From: Urophycis tenuis
Lineage: Eukaryota > Chordata > Actinopteri > Gadiformes > Phycidae
Length of the DNA: 64,000 bases
NCBI GenBank assembly: GCA_036785325.1
Contig: JAXIVH010000002.1
Coordinates: 164,001-228,000 of the forward strand
Direction: 5' to 3'
Both the position numbers and the translations under genes were made by a program. Below, one piece after another: positions 21,091-32,042 of the stretch (within the stretch, counting starts at the first letter, position 1; every line of letters begins with the position of its first letter). The notes under the pieces were generated by a model. The model made no database searches. It was not told where the DNA came from and saw nothing but the letters and a program-made list of their open reading frames with translations.

Positions 21091-24000
21091 AAATGTGTTT
21101 TGGGCTAAGAGCTGTAGGCAGAAGTGGGGCGTGTTATACCTATAGCTATGACCCATATCTTATTCTTTTTTAGTACTGTCATTATGTATGTTTTGGTTTG
21201 TAATGAGTGATGTTGCATATGAAGTGCTACACACATCATGGCATTATACTATGTATCCAAGAAGCTTAACCTTATCCTTATCATAAGTGAGTGCATTCTT
21301 TAATCCATCCATGGTTTAGAAATGTTAGTTTTTGAGGTAGCTTTCCTGTTCAATAATTGCAAGTAGGCTCTCATTCTTTTAAAAAAAGTTGGTATCCAAA
21401 ACGAAACTATACCGATGCAACTGCACAACATCATGTTAACAAAAGCAAACTGTGAATATACTAGCGCCAACTGCTATTTAGAGGAATGTTCAATGATCAT
21501 ATAACAGATAGCGATAATTATAGGTCTACAAATGTAGTTTACCACTATGGATGAACATATGCATCCCACCGGCTAACCTGAATGACTTTTCCAGCAAACC
21601 TCAAATACATTTCTGTCCCCTAAAATATCTTGTTCCTAATCCTATAACGCTTTTCACCTCACTCACCTGTTTCGGGTCCTTTGTGTGAATGATGACATAG
21701 TGATAAGAACAGCGGAAAGAAGACAATTTATGAAAAGTAAATATAATATATTGTTGTTGTTGTATAAAATACATGTTGTCTTTTTACAATTCCGTAAAAA
21801 GTCCATAAAGAGTTCTATTCTATTAAAACCCCAAAAAACATATCATCCTTGCAGGTGAGAGACTCTAGCTCGCTGCAGCTCTGTCTCGAGAGATAGAACA
21901 GGGCATGAATTTCCAGTGGCCAGAGAAATCTTTGCCTTGTTTCTTAGGCTAGCAGGAGTACCAAATTGAATTACATGCACATTTCTCAGCTACAAAAGGG
22001 AGCTATCTCTAATTAAAACAATGTGATTGATGACCCTGATGCTGCATGCCAGTAGAGGATGAATGTCTCTTGTCACTTTGCTGCATTGGTTCCTGTCTCC
22101 ACAATACAAGCTACTGTAAGTTCAACACTTCAGTTGAAGCAGCTGACAATACAATAACAGGAGGAGATAATGTATTTTCTGCTAAATATGTGGAGTGGAG
22201 CGGAAATGGATTTGCCATTGATAGGATAAGTATATGTCCTAAATAAATACATGTATGTTGTGTTGGGATGTGACCTATCATAACACCTATATGCTTGGGT
22301 ATTTCAGTATAGTAAAGCTATGACTTACAAACAAATTGTCTCAGGATAGATATGCTAATGTTGATGTTCTATGGTACTAGGCTATGACTGGTGGTAGGCC
22401 AACTCACTACTAGCCTGCTACAACTATTATGTATTAGCAAGAACATAGGAAAGAAGCATTTTGGATGTCATTGACAAGAGAGACACTAATAAGAATGAAA
22501 AAAATATTTACATATACAGACATATAACATAATATATAATGTTATATATTAAGAGATTATGATATTTTGTCATTCACTTTATACAAATTTACTTTCGATT
22601 TGCTTATCAATAAAAAAATGACTGTAATTTACAAATCTCTGGGTACATTCATTATATATACACACATTAGGCCTATAAACAAACATAAATGCTTAAGAAG
22701 ACCAAGGGGGAAGTATATCATGCTTTTTTAACCGGTCCATGTTGGTTTTCCCATCTCTGGGAACCAATACAGTGGTCTAACATTGCAGCCTTTTGCTGAT
22801 ACGACAATGTCTGCCATTTTTTTCAGTTCCATGCGAGTCCAGTCCTGTCAGTGGATTAACTTTGTTCAAGGAACCAATTATAGGGTCCTACCTTAGCCTC
22901 GAGCTAAAACATATCTAATGGTGGGGGCTTCCACCTGAGAGGTACAGAGCCCTCCACTGGGCCTTCATTTGAGTGAGGGGAGGGTGGCAGCTCCCAGCTT
23001 TCACCGTTACACAAGACTTCATTGTGGCTCCTGGCCATTTGATCTTAAAATAATTTACTTAATGATCTCACCACAGGAGCAATTGGTGCTCCTCGATTAG
23101 TCTGCAGGGTCTAATGGACATGGGAGCAGAGGAGGAGAAGAAGGGAGCGGTGGGTGGATAGTGAAGAGTGGAGGGGTGGAGGTGTGTGTGTTTGTGGTAG
23201 CGGTGGGGTGGGGGGTACATCTCTGGGGGGTACATTGATCCTGAGGTACATTACTGTGGGTGATATCATTTGAAGGCCATATTCAAGCATCAGCTTATTT
23301 GTTAACATTTGAAATAACTATATAATTTTCAATAAGAATTAATCATTATTATGGGCCAAATCGTGAACTGTAACTATATTATTATTTTGGTCAGCAAACT
23401 TTTCAAGCCCAGTAGTTTTTTCATTCTATGATGTCTATTATATTGAGTAGTTACTGGCATGTTTTCATATGAAAATACATACATATAACTCAATTGGAAT
23501 TATAATTTATAAATTTGCCACAATCACTTATTTACATTATCACAAAGTGTGACACATCATATAACTGCCCTTTTGTTGAGTGTAAAAGTCAAACTATAAG
23601 AACAATTCAAATCACTACAGAAAAAGTTCAATTCCAAATCCTTACTGTAGTAATTGTTCAATAAGTCTGTAATAAATGAATTAATCAAAAATAAAGGAAG
23701 ACAAATATTTTAAAAAGAAAAGTGTATACCACCAGTGGCTCAAATAGTTCCCAGCAAAGTAAAAAGCTGTGTTGAAAAGGTCAAGCTTCTTGCATTATCC
23801 AAAAGAGAGCAGCAGAGACTTGACCTCCTTCTCTAAATCCTCCAGATGGAGAGGAGCAGGAGAGGGCAGGAGGGGGCTAGTAATAATGCAACCACTGCAA
23901 AACTAGAAATCTGGCGGTCAAGTAAATTGGTGCAGTTCACAACAGTCCCTTCTGGTAAAGTACAAAAAAGGGGAAAGGGGGAGCACAGATCACTGTTATT

Positions 24001-25080
24001 AAATGAGGGTAGAAGGTTGTAAGTGTGCGTGAAGTTGTCTGACATGTCATGATTAAATCAACATTCAGTCATTGTCATTATTAATCTCTATTCTGATTGG
24101 AAAGTGCAGGCAGGATTAATTAATATTGTGCTTTATATCAAGCAATTAGAAGTCTTAATAAATAATTTGGTCTACTTATTTGTTTTATACAATTTAATAG
24201 CCGATTAAATTGGTAGTATTATTAATAAATGAGTCGGCCTATCTGTTCAGCTATTTTTACAGTATAAAACAAATTCAATAGGAAAGAATATAGTGGGCAA
24301 AGAATGTATAGCCGAGCCTAGCGCCTTGTGAACACCAAGTAGGTTTAGAACTTTTACAATTAATGTTTAATTCGAAAAGGTCAACTTTAAAACAATCAGA
24401 CTACAACACAAGACTCACCATTATTTTTTGCATATTGCTGCAATAATGCATAATGCCTTGAATTGGAATTTGTAATGTTCATGTCAAGCTAACATTATGC
24501 CTAGAGAAAATAAAATAAAATCGATGGTTAATTAAATCCTGTAAAATGTTCAATGAAGATAGGCCAATATGTTGTTATCATATCCAGCCTGGTCATGCAG
24601 CATCAGAGTATTTAGTTTATCAGCCTTTTAGCCCCTGGGATTAAAATGTGTTGAACCATCCCATCCACCCAAATATATGTAAACCCTTGTACTTGCTGGG
24701 TTCTGCCTGGGATCACCAATTATGCATATTAAAAGTCTAGTAGGAGGGCTCCACAGCAACACCTGTGATCGGCTCACCACTACAGAAGCCCTTCACTGTG
24801 CGGGAACAGAAATCTGAGCTTGCGAGCCTAATAGCAGCTCTGTAGTTCCAGCAGCATTCTACAGCTCACGCTGAAATTACAAAAATAAAACACGGTGCGT
24901 GCTTGGTGAATGCTACAGGCTAGCTGTGCTTGGAAGAGGGAGACAAGCCTGAAGAGTGTTGAGAGCCAGCCAAGGAGCCTTACTCACTCATCATCTATAA
25001 TGGTGCTGGACTGACAGAAGCCCCCGGGACATTACCGCTACACCCCCCTAAATGCTGCCTGCATGTACCATACAAACAAG
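21091..25080. other. gene-less, repeat-poor region with enhancer-like patches
   Basis: Nearly 4 kb without a recognisable exon or transposon. Patches at about 21960-22160, 22980-23110, 24060-24240 and 24640-24860 are low in simple repeats and rich in homeodomain-like words (TTAATTAATATT, CAATTAGAAG, AATTATGCATATTAAAAG) and SOX-like ACAAT words. That is compatible with, but not proof of, conserved developmental enhancers. Confidence 0.35.
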
Positions 25081-25195
25081 TAGAGGGTAGAGCGGGTGGA
25101 CAGAGCGGGTCGTCCACTAACCGTAGGGTCAGCGGTATGATCCCCCTGATCCCCACCTCCACATGTCAAACCCCACAAATGTACTGATTGTAAGT
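25081..25195 (+). mobile_element. tRNA-derived SINE, partial
   Basis: Shares GGTAGAGCGGGTGGACAGAG, CGTCCACTAACCGTAGGGTC and CACAAATGTACTGATTGTAAG with the SINE at 15881. The B box is damaged (GCGGTATGATCC) and the CGTCTGCTAAATG tail is lost. Confidence 0.75.
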
Positions 25196-26925
25196 CCCCC
25201 TTTACTTTTACAAATTATGGTCCAAGCTAAGCGGAAGTGCTACTGCAAATTGCATGAAGACTTTATTCTGTGTCTTTATTGGATTAATAAATTTTCTCAT
25301 TGACAGCAACAGTTCCATCATAGAAAAGGTTAGCAAAATGCCACTGTATGATTAGTAGGCCTGTATAATCTAATTTTGAAGTAGGCCAGGTTGGCCAGGT
25401 TGACCATTGACCAGGTTGTTATACATGTGCATTCAAGGGCTTGCCGTCCTCACAATGCACTCCATGCAGTATTATCCTCTCTAAAACATTGAATATTAAT
25501 TTGCATTTATGGAGTGAATGATTACAAAAGTACACTATATCTATTATAAAGCTCGGATTAAGGCTGATTGACAAACGCATTGTCTACATGGGCTTCATTT
25601 AATTTTGTGGAGCCCACGGTGACCCCTAGCCTCATGACTAATGGGGGCAGTGCCAGTCTCTCAGGATCCTGATTAAATGGGATAAACCAAAGCCTCAGAC
25701 AAGTGGCCCTAGCCGGCTGTCCCTCAGGGGACTCCTTGCTATAGTCCCCTCGTGGTCTCCAGGCCCCCCTGCCTCCAACACGACACAGTAACCTGCACCA
25801 CATTCACCCTGACCTGCCTGGAGAGTAACACACAAACAAAGTGTATACACCCACAAGAGCGCACTCATAGACACACACACACACACACACACACAGACAC
25901 ACACACAGACACACGTAGTGGAACAAAATCATCTACACATATTCAGATTTAACAGATTTGAGCCTTTTTTAGACTATGCCCTTATGCATGGCATATGTTC
26001 TAATGAGTATAATTTATCAATACATAAGGGATTCTACAACAATTCTAAAGTAATCGCTTGCCTAAAACTTTTGTATTTTAACAGAGGAACACTTAAAACA
26101 ATCCTTTCATGATAAGCGTCCGGGCTGTTGTACCACAGCAGTCCCTGAGGACAGCATATCTATCAGCAGATGCCCAGCGGGTGAGGGAGCAATTTGTTCA
26201 TTCAACAACACAGGAAATCTCATGCATGTTAACTAGGATTCTGGGTCACCCACTAAATGAGACAAACAGTCTACCTGTTAATTATTATCCACTAAAATTG
26301 TGAAAAATATGTGTACTGGGACAATTTTAGGCCATTATCTTAATTTAATAAAAAAAAGCCTGAGTATATGAAGGTTATAAACTATGTTAGGCCTATCCAG
26401 TACTTCAAGTGACTATGTGTAAATCATTCAACAAAATCAGACATATTTCAGTCATCTGTAGGCCTATGATATGGAGATGTAAAGGTTGAATAGTCAGATA
26501 AACTCTCAGGTAGTGCCACAGTTGAGAAGGAACTGGCAATAGATAAGAAAACACTGCACTCTACAGGACGACAATAACACTGCATTGTGCTAAACATCAG
26601 ATTCCTTCACCTCCTTCAAAATCACAATGCCAAGACCATATAAACCATTATTACCATCAATCTGTTCCTTCTTATGTGAAACTTATTTTTGTTGTGCAAA
26701 AACCCATATACATTTGGTCCAATCCACAGGTAAATTTTTTCAATCTGTTTTAGAACATACAACAACAACATTGATATGTTTTTATCTCAGCAGCAGACAT
26801 GTATAAATGTTTCATTAAGTTAACAACCCTCAGAGTCTTCCACAAGAAAACCCTTCTTCCATTTTCTCAGGCATCACACGGTACTGTTACTGCATCAAAA
26901 GAAGATGCATGTAGGAGCGATTAAG
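25196..26925. other. gene-less region with (AC)n
   Basis: No supported gene. An (AC)n run lies at about 25869-25914. 25440-25730 has non-repetitive enhancer-like texture (CATTGAATATTAATTTGCAT, GGGATAAACCAAAGCC). Remaining frames are short and unrecognised. Confidence 0.4.
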
Positions 26926-26929
26926 GTGC

Positions 26930-28125
26930 AGTATTATACTTGAGTAGTGCAATATTGGTGGACAGTTTTAAAGTGGCAGTAGTAATTAAAGTGACAGTAG
27001 TAAACAGTAAGTAACAACAGTAAACAATACATAGATAGTGCAAGTGGAGGTAGTAATCACAGAGGTCGTACAGAAATAATAAGTAACAGTGTACAGTATA
27101 GTGCAATAGTGCAGTACAACAGGTGAGCACCATACAAATGGGTACAACAGATAAATGCAGTTTGTATGGTTTTGAGGGTTCAGTTGGATAAATAAGTAGA
27201 TCATATGTCCAGGGGGGTGAGTGAGGGGGGTCCAGGCGTTGGAAGAGCAGGGGGGCATGTCCTGGGGGGGGAAAGGGAGGGGGGGGGGGGGGCAACAGTG
27301 GTTATACTATGATACGAAATAAATAAATACAATAAATAACATGTCCAGGGGGGTGAGGGGTCCAGATGTTGGATGAGCAGGGGGCATGTCCTGGGGGGGT
27401 GGGGGTAACATTCACATGGGTGTGGAGTTCAGGAGGGTGGCAGCCTGAGGGAAAAAGCTTCCCCTGAACCTGATGGTCCGGGTGCCCAGAGACCTGTAGC
27501 GCTTTCCAGAGGGGAGGAGGGTGAACAGTCTGTGGTTGGGGTGAGAGCTGTCCTTTGCGATGCTGCGCGTCTTACGCAGGCACCGCTTCCTCTGGACAAT
27601 CAATCAATCAATCAATCAGATTTATTTATATAGCACATTTAAACGTGACTTGCATCAACCAAAGTGCTTTACAGAGACTGGTGGGAAGCAAACATATAAT
27701 ATATAACAAATAAAACAGAGGCAGGCCATACAACAGCCTGCTGGACAGCCTCGATGTAGGGGAGTGGGGAACCGGTGATGCGTTGGGCGATTTTCACCAC
27801 CCTCTGCAGTGCTTTCCGGTCCGAGGCGGAGCAGTTACCATACCACACCGTGCAGTTGGTTAGTATGCTCTTGATTGTACTGCGGTAAGTTCACCAGGAT
27901 CTGAGGAGACAGTTGGGCCTTCTTTAGTCTCCTCAAGAAGAAGAGGCGCTGGTGAGCCTTCTTGATCAGGGGAGAGGTGTTGAGGGAGCAGGAGAGGTTC
28001 TCAGAGATGTGGACTCCCAGAAACTTAAAGCTGGTAAAATCTCTCCTCTCAACCTCTATCCCGTTGATGTGGAGGGGAGTGTGTGTGCCACCTCTAGACT
28101 TTCTGTAATCTGTAATCGACGATGA
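26930..28125 (-). pseudogene. 5'-truncated Rex1-like LINE (RT thumb to 3' UTR)
   Basis: From 28125 downward the minus strand encodes GIEVERRDFTSFKFLGVHIS, then NTSPLIKKAHQRLFFLRRLK, then after a frameshift KALQRVVKI-like remnants. After a nested insertion it continues QRKRCLRKTRSIAKDSSHPN, LFTLLPSGKRYRSLGTRTIR and SFFPQAATLLNS. The 3' UTR follows, with GTCCAGGGGGGTGAG twice and the same blocks as 6881-7432. The order of thumb block then C-terminal 'HP..LF..LPSG.R.RS' block is diagnostic for this fish LINE group. Catalytic motifs upstream are lost. Confidence 0.85.
27598..27735 (-). mobile_element. LINE/SINE 3' tail nested in the LINE remnant
   Basis: The plus strand starts with (AATC)n then AGATTTATTTATATAGCACA and CCAAAGTGCTTTACAGAG. 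The reverse is a 3' end reading ...AAAGCACTTTGG...TGTGCTATATAAATAAATC with a TGATT tail, typical of L2/CR1-type elements. It interrupts the coding frame of the surrounding LINE. The right limit is approximate. Confidence 0.65.
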
Positions 28126-28265
28126 TCTCCTATTACGTAATTATTTGTGAGAAATTCATTAGCATGATTGGTAAAATTAATTTAGTGGCATTTACGCTAT
28201 ATGTGCATAGGCTTATAGTCTATAGCCTACACCTCAGTAATTAATTTGATACATAAAGCCCTACT

Positions 28266-29200
28266 GGTAACCCTTCCTTTTACAGTCCGGTAATAACCAG
28301 GTAATTACCTGTTAATAAGATGTATTTACTAAGTAATAACCAGGTAATTAAATGTAATTACCTTGTAATTACCAAGTACTTACAGGTAATTACCCAGTAT
28401 TTACATTACATATTTATCTGGTAAATACCAACAAGTTACTTGATATTATGGGTAAATACTATTATTATAGGTATTTACCCAATAATTACCAGGTAGATAT
28501 CGTGCGATTGCATATTGTAGACAATAAACCCACTGAATATGTCTATATGTGACTGACTTTGTTAGGGTGATAATAACTTGTATATTTACCTGGTACTTAC
28601 CAGGTATTTACTCAAAAATGATTCCATATTTACCTGGTAGTTACCTGATATTTACCTGGTAAATACCAACAAGTTACCCAGTATTTACTAGATACATACT
28701 GAAAACTACCAGGTATTTATCCAGGAATTATAGATTATGTATTACCAATCAACCTGCTGAGTGACAGTGAGGGTAGTAATGACTGACCCAGTATTTACTT
28801 GATAAGTTGCAACTATTTACTAAGTAATTACTTTCTAATTACCCAGTAGTTACAATTTACCCAATAACCCCCATGTATTTATGCAGATATTAACTGGTAT
28901 TTACCCAGTAATTACAAATGTGTACCACATACATTCCCAAACATAAGAAAGTAAAACCCTGTGAATTTCCCTGTAAGGAAGGTGGAACTGTACTTTAAAA
29001 GGAAGTGTGGTTTGTTTCAATGATATTACCATATACTTTCCTGGTAACTGTAGATTATAATCCTCTACCACCCATTAGGGTGTGTAGTTTTGAACATGGT
29101 ATCTGGCAAAAAACTCCCATATCTCCCTGATAATGTGAGTTTTACAGAGTAGTTTCCCTGTAAGAAAGGTGGAACTGTACTGTAAAATGAAGGGTGGTTG
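28266..29200 (+). repeat. palindrome-rich repeat, copy 1
   Basis: Starts GGTAACCCTTCCTTTTACAG and is filled with variants of CCAGGTAATTACC, GGTAAATACC and ACTAAGTAATTAC, so nearly every 15-25 bases holds a self-complementary word. The far end, ACTGTAAAATGAAGGGTGG, is an approximate inverted copy of the start, so the unit may be a MITE of about 930 bp. A second copy lies inverted at 43500-44508 and shares unique words such as GGTAATTAAATGTAATTAC and AAACCCACTGAAT. Confidence 0.7.
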
Positions 29201-29760
29201 TTTCCATGGTCTTACCCTGAACTTTCCTTTACATAAAGATACAATGCATTTTGTTACACTCCTTCACACAACCTGTGACAAATGTGCAAAAACAGGTGAA
29301 CTGTCAAATAGACTAATTTTAATCCTCTTAATCTGCAAAATTTGATGAGAGTAACTTCAATACTCAATGCATAAAGTGCAAAACAGTGGCATAGCTTTCA
29401 AGTGTACTTATATTTCAAAACAAGTAGGACAAGTTATAAAAAAGTGAAAAAAGTGCAAAGTGCAGTTGCATCTTGTATGGAATCAAACACCAAAAAGTGT
29501 CAGGGTCAGAAGAGGTCAAAATAATCATAACAAAATAAAACGTTGCTGATCCATAATGCAAACTGACAATGCCTACTACTACTATGCCTAAATAAATGAG
29601 TAAGGCTGACAACATCCAAGTGGAAATGGCAGGGAGGGACTAGTCAACGGTTATTGGATGATATCAAACTCTAGGGGCAAAGATAAAAGACCTTTGGAGA
29701 AAAGAAACCAGGGTCCAACTACCCACTAAAAGGTTTTTGGATACAAGAAATGTGGTTAAA
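29201..29760. other. no recognisable feature
   Basis: AT-rich; no frame over 66 codons and no known motif. Confidence 0.5.
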
Positions 29761-29825
29761 TTCCCACCAGATAAAACAAAAAGTAATACAGTAATACATC
29801 AAAATAAATGTTTTTTTTTTTTTTA

Positions 29826-30100
29826 ATGACATGAAATTTCTGCACTTTAGAGCTTCATCCCTCACTTTTGGCATTTTATATTTGATAGGGAGCAGCTCTG
29901 TGGCCTTCCTCATTTTTTCCTGCAGAGGTTTGTTGGCATCTAGAAATGACTTGCATAATTTTGCGTAGTTCACTAAAGTGTGTCTTCTTTGAAGAGGGGC
30001 AGCTCCCCAAAGTCTGCGCCCTCTGCGACTATCATGACATCTGCAATGACCGCAGTCCCTGCAATGGTATTCCTGTCCACTCTGAGTTCTTCGCCTAAAG
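29826..30100 (-). pseudogene. coding-like remnant, unrecognised
   Basis: On the minus strand 30090-30000 reads SLGEELRVDRNTIAGTAVIA and GADFGELPLFKEDTL before stops. After a small disruption, 29971-29826 continues NYAKLCKSFLDANKPLQEK and TELLPIKYKMPKVRDEALKC. Both parts have natural amino-acid composition and would join as one segment of about 85-90 residues if the stops at 29975-29995 are decay. I do not recognise the family. A processed pseudogene or old transposon gene is possible. Confidence 0.3.
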
Positions 30101-30336
30101 ACTTTTAGCGGTGGACAACGTCCTCTGGGCTCAGAACGACAAAACAGATCATCAAAAGAAAATATAGATTAACACTGTGTAATAATTCCAAATATATTTA
30201 TAATCCTGACATGACATGAAGATAAGGGGTTAAACCAGTCATCTTGTGTCTGCAGTGCACTACTCTTCTTCTCTCCATGGTTAAATTGATACAGTTGTCG
30301 ATACTCTCTACATAGCTGTCTCGTAATAGGGCCAGC

Positions 30337-31802
30337 CAGCGCCGGCGCTCCGCACACGCAGAACACGCACTGCACGTAGGGCACCAAGTGCCTGGGGGGG
30401 CACCAAAAAAATCTGTCTCGTAAAAAAGCATCATCATAATAATCATGATAACGCAGTATATTTAAAATGAACATGTGTAAAAGGTGTTAATAGATAAGCA
30501 ATACAAAAGTAACATTTGCTCGAGAAAAAGATGCGTCTCCCGTGCGGCCCTCTCTCTCTCTCCCCTTGGTGCCCCCCTCCCCCACCTCCCAGTGGTATGA
30601 TCAATTAAATCATTCAGGTTTGGCAGAGCCCTGTGTTTAGACACGGCCTCAGACCCCTGTGTTCAGACACGGCCTCGAAAGGCATCAAGAGTCGGGGGCG
30701 GATAAGAAGAAAATAAGACAGCGAGATGATGCACATGCGTCGATGGCAGGTAAGACAATGTTTTAAATAAAAATGGCTAATTCTGTAAAATTTAGTCCTT
30801 GTATGAATGTCTATGCTCATGCCAGGTAATGTTAACGGTAACGTTAACATTACCTGGCATGAGCATTTCAGGACGTTTATTTGGCATTTGTTATGTAGAA
30901 TACGTTATGCATGTGTACTGTGAACCAACGAGTATGCAACTGTGTATTGTAGTGGAAAAAGTAATGCTACAGAATATGATACTTTAAAGTAATGAGTTGA
31001 TGAATGGAGAACGGCTCCTGGTAACATGAATTCTGACTGAGAAACCTTGCAACTGAATGAAATGTTAAGCCAAATTAGACGGGCGTTCATCAACTTTAGT
31101 AGTTGTTCTATGTCGACATTTTCGAGAGGTTCATAGGCCAAGGAGCTAAGGGCGACATCTGCAGGTGAAACTACAACTTGAAAAGAAAGACATCTTAGTT
31201 ATGTAGATCCCCCTCCCTTCACATTTATAGTTTTCAAATTATGTAGATTTGTTTTTATATTGTGAGCCATCAACCATTGTTTTAAAGATAAAATAGTTTT
31301 AAATGTTGTCATGTACCAGTGATTTACACATAGGCTTACATAAACCTTCAATTAATATGTAATATTTTTTTGAATCAAGGTGCAAAACTGTATTTCAGCA
31401 TACAATCCCTGAGTAGTTTACTTGTATTTCTGAATGCAGGGTCAATGCTTAGATGTGTGGAAGGAGTTCCTTGAGACCAGGAGGAAGATTTAGATGATCA
31501 ACCATCCACCAGCAGTTAGAGCACACATCATCAACCACCAAGCTCTGCAGACTCTGCAACAGCACTCAGCCCTGACCAACAACATGAACTATTAGTTCTG
31601 GTACAGATACAACCCAGCCCACAACCACCACTTCTGGCAGAGTGACTCCTGTCACTGAGAGGCCATCAGCAAGTGACATTGTGGAGTTATTTTGGAAATA
31701 AAGAGAAACATACTGACAATTACGTGTTGAGTTGATGTCCATTTTTGGGGGCACCACGATGCATTTGTGCTTAGGGCACCCAAATGGCCAGCACAGGCCC
31801 TG
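30337..31802. mobile_element. hAT transposon, non-autonomous, with 8-bp TSD
   Basis: Perfect 8-bp duplication GGGCCAGC at 30329-30336 and 31803-31810. The left end is CAGCGCCGGCGCTCCGC; the right end read inward is CAGGGCCTGTGCTGGCC, sharing CAGsGCC and further spaced matches. Both ends carry AGGGCACC and GGGGGCACCA blocks nearby. The 1466-bp interior has no transposase frame but contains a 54-bp hairpin (30813-30866) and a duplicated CAGACACGGCCTC word near 30638-30676. Confidence 0.85.
30813..30866. repeat. 54-bp perfect hairpin
   Basis: The 25-base arm ATGCTCATGCCAGGTAATG... (30813-30837) is exactly reverse-complementary to 30842-30866, with a 4-base GTAA loop at 30838-30841. The arms contain GTTAAC, itself palindromic. 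Confidence 0.95.
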
Positions 31803-31810
31803 GGGCCAGC

Positions 31811-32042
31811 CTTGACTCTGGTAAATATAGCCTATATAAGATTGTGTTTGGGTGGAGGGGAGAGTGTTACCTTAGCATTATGCCACATCAAAAAAACAAT
31901 ACATGAGCATGCTACACTAAAATTATGATGGAAATGTGACTGCAATGAACATGAACATCTTTGGCAGACCTTGGTAGGTCCATGTGAGAGGAGTCTGACA
32001 GCTCTATGCAAAAAGCCATTAGCTACCAGGTCATATTCAAGA
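31811..32042. other. no recognisable feature
   Basis: Short spacer between the hAT element and the LINE 3' tail. Confidence 0.5.
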
